From assembly GCA_947623795.1 (NCBI GenBank), contig CANQHS010000007.1:1-23106 (forward strand): a stretch of 23,106 bases of DNA, in the 5' to 3' direction. Under the pieces are notes generated by a model that saw only the letters and a program-made list of their open reading frames with translations, had not been told where the DNA came from and did not search any database. How positions within the stretch are numbered: the first letter of the stretch is position 1; every line of letters starts with the position of its first letter. Shown piece after piece: positions 14,536-21,389 of the stretch. A program made the position numbers and the translations under genes. This DNA comes from an uncultured Clostridia bacterium (lineage in GTDB: Bacteria; Bacillota; Clostridia; Christensenellales; UBA1242).

Positions 14536-16548
14536 ATGAAGGAATTTGGCAAAAAAATATTGAAATATCTCATTGTGGGGATAATTTTGTACATCGGCTC
14601 GCTTATTCTTGTGTCGTTTTTAACTTATCATGCGTTGGACAGGCGAGTGCTTTCATCCGCCACCCCATATTTCTTTTTGATTATAGGGCTTGGATTGGTG
14701 CTTGTGTTCGACTTGATGCGTTTGGTGGACGGAAAAGGCAAGAACAAAAGCAAAAAGGCGGTGGACAAAGTTAAGGACACGCGCGGCAAGGACACCGAAC
14801 AATTCTTTAACCGTGATTTTGTGACGGAGGAATTGAAAAAGAACAAGGCGTTTAACTACAACACTTTGACTTCGATTCGCAGTTCAAAGAAGGACGGAAT
14901 TTTGGTGCGGGCGGAAGAAAAAAATATTGGCATGGACATCAACTTTGTTGAGCCAATCCACACGCTTTGCGTTGGTACAACATCGTCTGGTAAAACATCG
15001 CGTTTCGTTGTGCCTAGTTTGCAATTGATGAGCATGACAGCAAGCAAGCCAAGTTTTGTTATAACCGACCCTAAGGGCGAGTTATATGACAAGTGCGCGC
15101 ACAAGTTCGAGAGCGAGGGTTATGATGTCAAAGTTTTAAACTTGCGTGAGCCATTTGCTTCCGTGCAATGGAATCCGCTTTTGTATCCTTTTGATATGTA
15201 CACTCGCAGTTTCAATTTGGACAAGGAAGTTAAAGTTCACCCAGCGGGCGATAATCCAAGGCAATATAACCTTATTTTGCAAAGGCAGTTTGACTACACA
15301 AACACGACATGGTTCGAGTTCGACGGAAACGCGTATGCGGACAAGCAAAGTTTGGAAAGCGACATGCAAGTTACTTCCAAAGAGTTATATGACAAAAGTT
15401 TTAATGCTTTGAACGATATTTGTACCACTCTCGCACCTATTGAAGATGCAAAACAACCAAGTTGGGAAAAGACAGCGCAAAAACTTATTCAAGCGGTTAT
15501 GCTGGCAATGCTTGAGGATAGCAGAGTCCCAGAACTTGACATGACGAGAGATAAATATAATCTTTATAATGTTCAAAAAATTTGTAACATGACAGACAGC
15601 GGGCGCGACACCTACGCAACGCTTAAAAAATACCTTTTCGACTATCGTGACAAATTCAGCAAAGTGGCGGAACTTGCCACAACTGCATTGCAGAATGCGG
15701 ACACAACCACAAAGAACTATATGGGCTTTGTTTCGAGCAAAACATCCATGTTCAGCGATATGGGCATAAGCTATTTGACCGCCAACACAGAAATTGATTT
15801 CGTAAATATGGACGAAAAGCCAACCGCAATTTTCTGCATTATTCCAGATGAAATAAGAACGCGTTATCCGCTTGCAATTTTGTTCGTTACGCAATTATAT
15901 AAGCGACTTGTTGACAAAGCACAAAAAATTGGCGGCAGGCTAAAACGAAATGTATATTTTATGCTAGACGAATTCGGCAATATGCCTGCCTTCCCAGAAT
16001 TTGGCTCTATTATGACGGTTGGTAGGTCGCGTGGCATATACTTTGAATTGTGCGTGCAATCATATAGCCAGCTTTATCAGATTTATGGGCAAGATGTGGG
16101 CAAAATCATTAAGGATAACTGCCCTATTCAAGTTTACATCGCAACTGAGGACATGACCACAAACAAAGAATTTAGCGAGTTGCTCGGCAAAAAGACAATT
16201 GTTGAGGACAGCGAAAACAAGAGCGTTGGTGCGGATGGCAAAGAAACAAAATCTTATAGCCAACAAACCAAAACGCGTCCGCTTGTTTACCCTGAAGAAC
16301 TCATGACGTTTAGGGATCAAAAGAAGATTATTATCAAAACTTTCACGCCAAACGCTTGCTTAAAAACTTCAATCACATCCATCTACGAAGCAAAGAAATG
16401 TTATGACCTAACTCAAATTCGCGGCACCTATGTTCAAAAACATTTGTTTGACGAAAACGCAATCTACTACGACATAAAACGCCGCAACCAAATTGTTGCA
16501 AATCAAGGCGACGACGACTTCGACGATGACGATGACGATCTATTCTAA
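14536..16548 (+). CDS. VirD4/TraG-like T4SS coupling ATPase
   Basis: 670 residues; GGAG lies six bases before the ATG. Two N-terminal membrane spans (about 9-31 and 43-61) are followed by the TraG/VirD4 motor: GTTSSGKT (Walker A, 147-154), FVITDPKGELY (174-184), YFMLDEFGNMP (Walker B, 474-484) and GRSRGIYFELCVQSYSQL. Coupling proteins recruit the relaxase-DNA complex or effectors to the channel. The protein ends in an almost pure Asp tail (DDDFDDDDDDLF), unusual for the family. It is transcribed away from the other T4SS genes and is followed by a terminator; no relaxase gene is next to it. Family call is secure. Confidence 0.96.
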   Translation: MKEFGKKILKYLIVGIILYIGSLILVSFLTYHALDRRVLSSATPYFFLIIGLGLVLVFDLMRLVDGKGKNKSKKAVDKVKDTRGKDTEQFFNRDFVTEELKKNKAFNYNTLTSIRSSKKDGILVRAEEKNIGMDINFVEPIHTLCVGTTSSGKTSRFVVPSLQLMSMTASKPSFVITDPKGELYDKCAHKFESEGYDVKVLNLREPFASVQWNPLLYPFDMYTRSFNLDKEVKVHPAGDNPRQYNLILQRQFDYTNTTWFEFDGNAYADKQSLESDMQVTSKELYDKSFNALNDICTTLAPIEDAKQPSWEKTAQKLIQAVMLAMLEDSRVPELDMTRDKYNLYNVQKICNMTDSGRDTYATLKKYLFDYRDKFSKVAELATTALQNADTTTKNYMGFVSSKTSMFSDMGISYLTANTEIDFVNMDEKPTAIFCIIPDEIRTRYPLAILFVTQLYKRLVDKAQKIGGRLKRNVYFMLDEFGNMPAFPEFGSIMTVGRSRGIYFELCVQSYSQLYQIYGQDVGKIIKDNCPIQVYIATEDMTTNKEFSELLGKKTIVEDSENKSVGADGKETKSYSQQTKTRPLVYPEELMTFRDQKKIIIKTFTPNACLKTSITSIYEAKKCYDLTQIRGTYVQKHLFDENAIYYDIKRRNQIVANQGDDDFDDDDDDLF

Positions 16549-16601
16549 AATTTATAATTGTCACATCATGTCATGCAAAGTTAAAATCTCTGCCATTAAG
16601 C

Positions 16602-16630
16602 AAAAAAATCACACCAATGGTGATTTTTTT
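16602..16630 (+). terminator. Terminator after virD4 (probably bidirectional)
   Basis: AAAAAAATCAC, a 7-nt loop and GTGATTTTTTT form an 11-bp stem with U-runs on both strands, between the converging VirD4 and S23-type genes. Confidence 0.88.
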
Positions 16631-16671
16631 GTTGCCAGCATTTATTCAAAAACAAAGAGAATAATATGCTT

Positions 16672-17019
16672 CTATTTGTTATCTGCTTTCGCAGTTGTGC
16701 AAGATTTGATTAACATTCTTCTCATTTCTTGAGCTAATGCAATCAATTTATTATAGTCAAAATCGCTTAATTTGCCAGATTTATTCAATACCTCAAGCCA
16801 ATATTCAGTTTCATAACACTCTTTAAGTGCTATTTCGAGTTTTGATATGAAATCAAGTTTGCTTTGCGCATAATGAGATTCGTGTATATTTGCACCAATA
16901 CTTGTGCCGCTACGCAAAATTTGATTAGATAAAGCATAACTAATTTGATGGTTATCCAAGCTTTTTATCAATAAAATAGAAAATTCTTTTGATTTCTCAA
17001 TTAAAATAGAGTTTTTCAT
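16672..17019 (-). CDS. Four-helix-bundle protein, S23/IVS family
   Basis: 115 residues, the usual length. The family hallmarks are present: LIKSLDNHQISYALSNQILRSGTSIGANIHES, then KLEIALKECYETEYWLEVL and a C-terminal helix with LAQEMRRMLIKS (each within one continuous helical region). The family was first seen in 23S rRNA intervening sequences but is widespread as free-standing genes, often near phage, defence or conjugative loci; its biochemical role is not settled. No Shine-Dalgarno precedes the ATG; a TTGACT-17-TAAATA promoter ends only six bases before it, so the message is probably leaderless. It converges with virD4. Confidence 0.88.
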   Translation of the reverse strand: MKNSILIEKSKEFSILLIKSLDNHQISYALSNQILRSGTSIGANIHESHYAQSKLDFISKLEIALKECYETEYWLEVLNKSGKLSDFDYNKLIALAQEMRRMLIKSCTTAKADNK

Positions 17020-17025
17020 ATAAAA

Positions 17026-17054
17026 TATTTAACACAAACAGAATTTTAAGTCAA
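17026..17054 (-). promoter_or_regulatory. Promoter of the S23-type gene (leaderless)
   Basis: Minus strand TTGACT, 17 bp, TAAATA. The -10 ends six bases upstream of the ATG at 17019, so the transcript should start at or next to the start codon. The -35 side lies in the first unit of the tandem repeat, and the same TTGACTTAAAATT occurs in the second unit. Confidence 0.6.
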
Positions 17055-17287
17055 ATATTTGAGCGAGTAAACGATTAAACGATAAAACGATGATAAAATG
17101 ATAACAATTTTAATCTTTATCACTTACTGGCTCTAACACTTTATAGTTGAAAAACAAAAAACAGCCAAATTTTAAGTCAAACGCTTTAATCGATTAATCG
17201 ATTAAACGAGTAAACGATGATAAAGTGATTCCCACAATCTTTTATCGCTTACTCGCTCTATCACTTTATAGTTGAAAAACAAAAGCA
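17041..17287. repeat. Two imperfect tandem ~126-bp repeats with 8-bp iterons
   Basis: Unit 1 starts at 17041 (AATTTTAAGTCAAA) and unit 2 at about 17167 with the same sequence; both end in ACTTTATAGTTGAAAAACAAAA. Each unit carries 8-bp iterons: TAAACGAT, TAAACGAT, AAAACGAT in unit 1 and TAATCGAT twice, TAAACGAG, TAAACGAT in unit 2. Each also has an inverted match near its end (GAGCGAGTAA with TTACTGGCTC; CGAGTAA with TTACTCG), so each can fold into a hairpin. No coding frame. Origin, regulator binding array or MITE-like duplication are all possible. Confidence 0.75.
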
Positions 17288-17310
17288 CCCATTATCGGTG
17301 CTTTTGTTTT
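17281..17310. terminator. Isolated terminator hairpin before the methyltransferase
   Basis: AAAAGCACC, a 7-nt loop, GGTGCTTTT, then GTTTTT. No gene ends immediately upstream on either strand, so it may shield the methyltransferase cassette from read-through. A further perfect hairpin, GGTTGAG-CGAA-CTCAACC, follows at 17314-17331. Confidence 0.75.
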
Positions 17311-17313
17311 TCT

Positions 17314-17331
17314 GGTTGAGCGAACTCAACC
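17314..17331. other. Small perfect hairpin
   Basis: GGTTGAG-CGAA-CTCAACC: a 7-bp stem with a 4-nt loop, next to the isolated terminator at the left border of the methyltransferase cassette. Function unknown. Confidence 0.6.
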
Positions 17332-17448
17332 TAAAATGAATCAAAATAAGTAAAAATACAAAATACATATTAAATTTCTAAATTTAACGCTGTATTTTAT
17401 AAATTTTTATTTTTTATTAAAATTTTTAATACAAATTTGTAGATTTTA

Positions 17449-17457
17449 TGGTAAAAT
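17449..17457 (+). promoter_or_regulatory. Candidate extended -10 promoter of the methyltransferase cassette
   Basis: TGG followed by TAAAAT forms an extended -10, 26 bp before the methyltransferase ATG; no good -35 is visible in this very AT-rich stretch. Confidence 0.4.
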
Positions 17458-17482
17458 AATAGTGTAAATTATAAGAGGTTTT

Positions 17483-18574
17483 ATGAAAAGTAAAAAAACA
17501 AAAACATTGAGAGTATTTGAAGGTTTCGCAGGATATGGTGGTGGAAGTTTTGCTTTACGAAGAGTAAAAGAGCAAAATCCAAATTTTAACTATGAAGTTG
17601 TCGCTTACTCTGAAATTGATAAATATGCTTCTAAACTTTTTGATGCAAACCATAAAGATAAAAACGGAAATGTTATCAAAAATTATAGTGACATTACAAA
17701 AGCCAATCCAAATGACCCAGATTTTCCAGATTTTGATTTGTTTACAGGTGGATTTCCATGCCAACCATTCTCAACTGCCGGTATGCAAAAAGGTGTAGAT
17801 GACCCCTATGGGAGAGGAACTTTATTTGAACATATTATAAGAATATGCGCAGTAAAAAAACCTAAATATATTTTACTTGAAAATGTAAAAGGAATACTAT
17901 CAAAAAAATTTGATTCTACTCGTAAGAAAATGAACGATTTATTGAGGAATTTAGGTTATACGTCAGATAGCAATAATGTAAATGAAGAGCCTTTGAAAAT
18001 GGCTATACTTAATAGTAAAGATTATGGGGTGCCTCAAAACAGAGAAAGAGTTTGGATGTTCGCGAGATTGGGCGGCCTGCCAAAAGATTTCTCAATGATT
18101 CCACCAAAACAAGATAATGGATTAAAACTTGCAGATTTTTTAGACCCACAAGGATATGTTCCTAAAAATTTATATTTAAGTCAGAAACAAATTGAACATT
18201 TAAAAGATAAACATAAAATAACAAGTTTTTATGTGGATACCCCATTGTGCTTTGATGTGTATAATAAAAAAATAAAATACGATGGATATTCAATAACTAT
18301 AACAATGCCTGAACACAATTCGCTTCGTGTAATAGAGGCAAATAAAGATAAAGAAGTTGTTAGAAAGATGTCAGTTACAGAACAATTTAGATTAATGGGG
18401 TTGGAAGGACTTCGAGGAGTTGGCAGAAAAATTGATATTGATTTTGCCGGACAATCATATACTCAATTATCTAAAAGAGCAGGAAACGGATGGGATGTAA
18501 ATCTTTTAACTATTCTGCTTTTACACATTTTTAAACAATTAAAAGATATTGACCCAGAATTTTTTAATTTTTAG
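17483..18574 (+). CDS. C5 cytosine-specific DNA methyltransferase
   Basis: 363 residues; AGAGG precedes the ATG. The C5-MTase motifs appear in order: motif I VFEGFAGYGGGS (11-22, AdoMet binding), motif IV GGFPCQPFS (89-97, catalytic Cys93), motif VI LLENVKG (131-137), motif VIII QNRERVW (185-191), the motif IX-like MSVTEQFRLMGL and motif X GNGWDVN (334-340). It methylates cytosine C5 in a specific DNA site, most likely protecting against the nuclease encoded next. The target-recognition region lies at about 200-290; the site cannot be predicted by eye. It is the first gene of a three-gene cassette whose AT-richness and AGA-rich arginine codons differ from the T4SS genes, suggesting acquisition. 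Confidence 0.96.
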   Translation: MKSKKTKTLRVFEGFAGYGGGSFALRRVKEQNPNFNYEVVAYSEIDKYASKLFDANHKDKNGNVIKNYSDITKANPNDPDFPDFDLFTGGFPCQPFSTAGMQKGVDDPYGRGTLFEHIIRICAVKKPKYILLENVKGILSKKFDSTRKKMNDLLRNLGYTSDSNNVNEEPLKMAILNSKDYGVPQNRERVWMFARLGGLPKDFSMIPPKQDNGLKLADFLDPQGYVPKNLYLSQKQIEHLKDKHKITSFYVDTPLCFDVYNKKIKYDGYSITITMPEHNSLRVIEANKDKEVVRKMSVTEQFRLMGLEGLRGVGRKIDIDFAGQSYTQLSKRAGNGWDVNLLTILLLHIFKQLKDIDPEFFNF

Positions 18575-18583
18575 GAGGATGAT

Positions 18584-19666
18584 ATGGATATATTAAAATT
18601 CAAAATTGATGAAAAATCTTTGTTTTATGGTATTATAAACGATTTTGAAAGAGGGCAAACAGCAACGGTTCATACCCCTCTTAATCAATCAAAAGACCCT
18701 AAAAAATGGCATTTGGACATATTTGAATTGACAAAACACAATTTGGAAACAAAAAAAATTCCTGAAATGTTGAAAAGAAAATGTTTAAGCAATACAACAT
18801 CACAAGCCCAAAGTAAATTAAATTATTTATTTGAGTTCAAAAATTTACTTTTGGATGGACAACCATTGAATACTAGTTTTTCTTTTTGTATGTACATTAA
18901 AGAAGAAACAGATAAGTTCATAAAAACCAGAACAGGAAAACTAGAAAAAAATACACATTTTGGTAGACAAAAACTGCATTATCCAATTTCATTAAATTAT
19001 AAAAATGAAGGTTTTAATATAGACAACAAAGAAGTTCTCAATGATATATTAAAACAAAATGGCGGATTTGCATTCGTTGTAAGAGGTTTTGAATATTCTA
19101 TAAACAACAAAACTCTTAATTTTATAACTACAATGGTAGGTCCTCAAAATATATTACTATCCAATGTTTTCAAAAGGGCAAAAGGCACCGGTAGAAAACT
19201 ATTATTAAGTGAAATAGATGTGAACGATTTTGACTTAATTAATGAAACTTACTATGTAGGAATCAAAGAGAAACAAACCGACATACAAACATTTTTTGAA
19301 AAAGCTAACAAAACAAAATCAGAAAACGGTAAGCTAGGAGAAGAGATTATTCTTAAACAACTATCTCAACAAAAAGGAGTTTCAGAGATTTATCACACCA
19401 GCCTTGAATACCCTACATCACCTTATGATATTGAATATTATGATGGAAATATAAAAAAATATGTTGAGGTTAAAGCTACACAAGGAAATAAAAAAGTTTT
19501 CAATATGTCTAGCGGTGAAATTAAATTTATGAACAGATATAAAGATGACTATATTTTATTCCTTATAACCAATGTAAAAGACAAAATACCCAATATTTAT
19601 ATGTTTACTTGCGATAAAATACTTAAATTAAAATACGAGCACCCAACAACCCGATTTTATGCTTAA
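18584..19666 (+). CDS. DUF3883 / PD-(D/E)XK nuclease-like protein (probable restriction partner)
   Basis: 360 residues; AGGAGGATGAT sits directly before the ATG, nine bases after the methyltransferase stop. The C-terminal ~110 residues match the DUF3883 (NO VEIN C-terminal) type: NGKLGEEIILKQL (248-260), SPYDIEYYDG (279-288) and KKYVEVKATQG (291-301), with a PD-(D/E)XK-like triad E253/D282/E295-x-K297. The N-terminal ~240 residues are not recognised and could bind DNA. Position directly after a C5 methyltransferase makes a restriction endonuclease the leading reading; a Type II pair or a modification-dependent nuclease are both possible. No helicase domain is present. Confidence 0.78.
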   Translation: MDILKFKIDEKSLFYGIINDFERGQTATVHTPLNQSKDPKKWHLDIFELTKHNLETKKIPEMLKRKCLSNTTSQAQSKLNYLFEFKNLLLDGQPLNTSFSFCMYIKEETDKFIKTRTGKLEKNTHFGRQKLHYPISLNYKNEGFNIDNKEVLNDILKQNGGFAFVVRGFEYSINNKTLNFITTMVGPQNILLSNVFKRAKGTGRKLLLSEIDVNDFDLINETYYVGIKEKQTDIQTFFEKANKTKSENGKLGEEIILKQLSQQKGVSEIYHTSLEYPTSPYDIEYYDGNIKKYVEVKATQGNKKVFNMSSGEIKFMNRYKDDYILFLITNVKDKIPNIYMFTCDKILKLKYEHPTTRFYA

Positions 19667-19701
19667 TATTAACTTTTATAAAGTTAAAAGCGGAGATTTT
19701 T

Positions 19702-20535
19702 ATGACATTTGAACAAATCAAGTTTGCAAAAGAAATGATTAGAAAATTTGAAAATCAAAAAAAAGAAACTTGCTATGAAGCAATGGATTCTTTACTTGAT
19801 AAAACAAGATTTTATTTTACAGAAATAGATTTTAATAAATTATATTTCTATACATATAACACAAGAAGAGAAGCATTGTCTCATGATGATTTTGTGTCAG
19901 ATTCTAATGCTATTATTTTTACTCTTGAAGGTATGCTTGCAAAAGATAAAAATTATCCCTTGATTAAACATATCATTCAAGACATTGAAATGTATAAAAG
20001 ATGCAAATCTGACAAATCTGTAAAAGAGGCCATTAAAAAAATTTTTTACTCTTATTCGGGGGAGATAAAATTCAATAAAGTAATAGAAAAAATTATTATT
20101 GATGATGCAAAAAACACTAACTTCATAAATTTTAATAATGGAGGCTTTGACAAAACGCTTCTGGACGGAATGTTAGTAAATTTAGAAACATATGCTAATG
20201 AAATATGTTTTAATGGACCTCATAAAGATTCTGTAAAAAAAGAAAGAAAACAAGAGACCACCATCAATATAAATAATAATAACAATTTTAACGCAAATAC
20301 GAGTGTGGATTTAGTCATCGAAAATACCATAGAAGAATTAGAAAATGCTTGTCTATCAGATGAACAAGAGACATTAGTTAAAGAAAAAATTAAAGAATTA
20401 GAAGACATAATTCAATCTAAAGAATCAAAAAAAATTAAATGGAGAAAATTTGGTTCAATATTAAAATGGGTTGCAGAACAAGGTTTACAAGTTGCTAGTA
20501 TAATTGTCCCATTAATTTCTTGTGCGTTAAAATAA
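19702..20535 (+). CDS. Unknown cassette protein with coiled coil and hydrophobic C-terminus
   Basis: 277 residues; GGAG lies six bases before the ATG, 35 bp after the nuclease-like gene. Residues 1-185 are helical and not recognised. An Asn-rich linker (INNNNNFNANTS, about 192-203) leads to a charged helix likely to form a coiled coil (about 208-243). The C-terminus has a basic patch (KKIKWRKFG), an amphipathic stretch and a hydrophobic end (VASIIVPLISC, about 264-274) that could enter a membrane. Poly-Asn linker plus helical oligomerisation plus short hydrophobic end is often seen in defence-associated proteins of unknown function. It may be a third component (accessory or membrane-acting effector); no catalytic motif is visible. 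Confidence 0.72.
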   Translation: MTFEQIKFAKEMIRKFENQKKETCYEAMDSLLDKTRFYFTEIDFNKLYFYTYNTRREALSHDDFVSDSNAIIFTLEGMLAKDKNYPLIKHIIQDIEMYKRCKSDKSVKEAIKKIFYSYSGEIKFNKVIEKIIIDDAKNTNFINFNNGGFDKTLLDGMLVNLETYANEICFNGPHKDSVKKERKQETTININNNNNFNANTSVDLVIENTIEELENACLSDEQETLVKEKIKELEDIIQSKESKKIKWRKFGSILKWVAEQGLQVASIIVPLISCALK

Positions 20536-20557
20536 ATAATAGTTTTGCGACCCCGGT

Positions 20558-20610
20558 GTGTGCTTGTCTTGTAACAAGTGGCGTCGCTACGCTCCGCCAG
20601 ACAAGCACAC
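20558..20610. repeat. 12-bp-arm inverted repeat containing copy 1 of the TGTGCTTGTCTTG motif
   Basis: GTGTGCTTGTCT (20558-20569) pairs perfectly with AGACAAGCACAC (20599-20610). Inside, TGGCG and CGCCA extend the structure. The left side also contains the motif TGTGCTTGTCTTG followed by TAACAAGTG, shared with two downstream copies. Confidence 0.85.
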
Positions 20611-20639
20611 GCAGGACATTTCACAAAACCGCCTGAATG

Positions 20640-20698
20640 GAATTTAGAAAGGCGTTCGCTAGCTGAAGCAAAAGCGAAACGCCTTTTTCTCTAAATTC
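20640..20698 (+). terminator. Long bipartite hairpin after the defence cassette
   Basis: GAATTTAGA (20640-20648) pairs with TCTAAATTC (20690-20698), and inside AAGGCGTT-CGCT pairs with AGCG-AACGCCTT, giving a ~20-bp stem. The 3' arm includes TTTTT. It probably terminates the methyltransferase operon; its length is unusual for that role alone. Confidence 0.7.
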
Positions 20699-20960
20699 TT
20701 AATTATTCAAGTAGATTTGGTTGTGGATAAAAAGATTTGTATGTGCAATTTTTTATGAAAATTATTAAAAATCATTGAAATTTTAGATAAAATTAGTGTT
20801 AATAAGTCAAATTTTATGAAATTTTTACAAAAATTGTGTGATAAAATGTTTTTGAAGTTAAAAAAGAACACGCAAAAATGACAAGCCGAGTTTTTTAAAT
20901 ATAGTGTTTAAAACACAAAGTTTTGCTTGGAACTTATAAACAAGTCAGTGGTTGCATTTT

Positions 20961-21002
20961 AAGGCGTAGATTAGAAAAATTTTTCTATCTATGTCCTTTT
21001 TT
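20961..21002 (+). terminator. U-tailed hairpin upstream of the 39-codon ORF
   Basis: AAGG, TAGAT, AGAAAAA pair with TTTTTCT, ATCTA, CCTT, followed by TTTTTT. The stem is near-continuous with little loop. It lies about 20 bp before the small ORF and could act as an attenuator. Confidence 0.5.
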
Positions 21003-21022
21003 AATTCCTATTAGGAGTTGAG

Positions 21023-21142
21023 ATGAAAAAAGAACCACAAGTTATTTTTACAAATGAATTAAACCTTACCATTTTTGATGAGTATTTTTATAAGAAAATT
21101 TTAGAACGAATTTTAGAGATAAAAAGCAATTTGGGATTCTGA
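21023..21142 (+). CDS. Small hypothetical protein (39 aa)
   Basis: AGGAG lies six bases before an ATG followed by 38 sense codons and TGA. The peptide starts MKKEPQVIFTNELN and ends KSNLGF; it is mixed charged/aromatic with an amphipathic helical middle (YKKILERILEIK), and has no membrane span. The ribosome site, just after a U-tailed hairpin, supports a real gene; it could equally be the remnant of a longer gene cut by the following repeat, because the stop adjoins repeat copy 2 (21145). Role unknown. Confidence 0.45.
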   Translation: MKKEPQVIFTNELNLTIFDEYFYKKILERILEIKSNLGF

Positions 21143-21144
21143 TA

Positions 21145-21166
21145 TGTGCTTGTCTTGAAACAAGTA
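21145..21166. repeat. TGTGCTTGTCTTG motif, copy 2
   Basis: TGTGCTTGTCTTG then AAACAAGTA. Contains the dyad CTTG-AAA-CAAG. Same orientation as copies at 20559 and 21191. Confidence 0.8.
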
Positions 21167-21190
21167 GAAACAAAATTTGCAACCTACACG

Positions 21191-21212
21191 TGTGCTTGTC
21201 TTGATACAAGTA
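21191..21212. repeat. TGTGCTTGTCTTG motif, copy 3
   Basis: TGTGCTTGTCTTG then ATACAAGTA. Contains the dyad CTTG-ATA-CAAG. Starts 46 bp after copy 2. Confidence 0.8.
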
Positions 21213-21248
21213 ATATGTCTTTCGCAAGCGAAGTTTAAACAAAAACTC

Positions 21249-21297
21249 TTTTTAGTCAAGGGTAAAATGTATTGCAAAGCAACCCTTGACTAAAAAA
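21249..21297 (+). terminator. 15-bp hairpin upstream of the recombinase
   Basis: TTTTTAGTCAAGGGT (21249-21263) pairs perfectly with ACCCTTGACTAAAAA (21282-21296); TTGC-AAA-GCAA forms a smaller hairpin within the loop. U-rich on one strand and A-rich on the other, so it can terminate from either side. Confidence 0.75.
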
Positions 21298-21389
21298 TAA
21301 AAATCACAAATTTAATTATATTAAACTATTTTTGTTTGTTTCGCTTGTTGTCGAAAGACAAATTAAATAAATAAAAGGAGTTTAAGTAT

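Larger units (their letters stand above)
20536..21389. other. Structured intergenic region between the defence cassette and the recombinase
   Basis: About 850 bp with only one small plausible gene (21023-21142). It holds a 12-bp-arm inverted repeat (20558-20610), a long bipartite hairpin (20640-20698), a U-tailed hairpin (20961-21002), two further copies of the TGTGCTTGTCTTG motif (21145, 21191), a TTCGC-AA-GCGAA hairpin (21221-21232), a 15-bp terminator hairpin (21249-21297) and TTGTC-GAAA-GACAA with a GNRA-type loop shortly before the recombinase. The part between 20700 and 20950 is plain AT-rich DNA in which I see nothing. Confidence 0.7.

Noticed and set aside
15385..15894. 169-codon minus-strand frame
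   Set aside because: Antisense to the VirD4 motor domain; shadow frame.
17041..17287. CRISPR-like or rRNA-derived repeat next to the S23 gene
   Set aside because: Only two tandem units with internal 8-bp iterons; nothing resembling 23S rRNA is present although the neighbour is an S23-type protein.
20558..21212. CRISPR array
   Set aside because: Only three copies of a 22-nt motif at irregular spacing (about 590 and 46 bp), no cas genes, no spacer periodicity.
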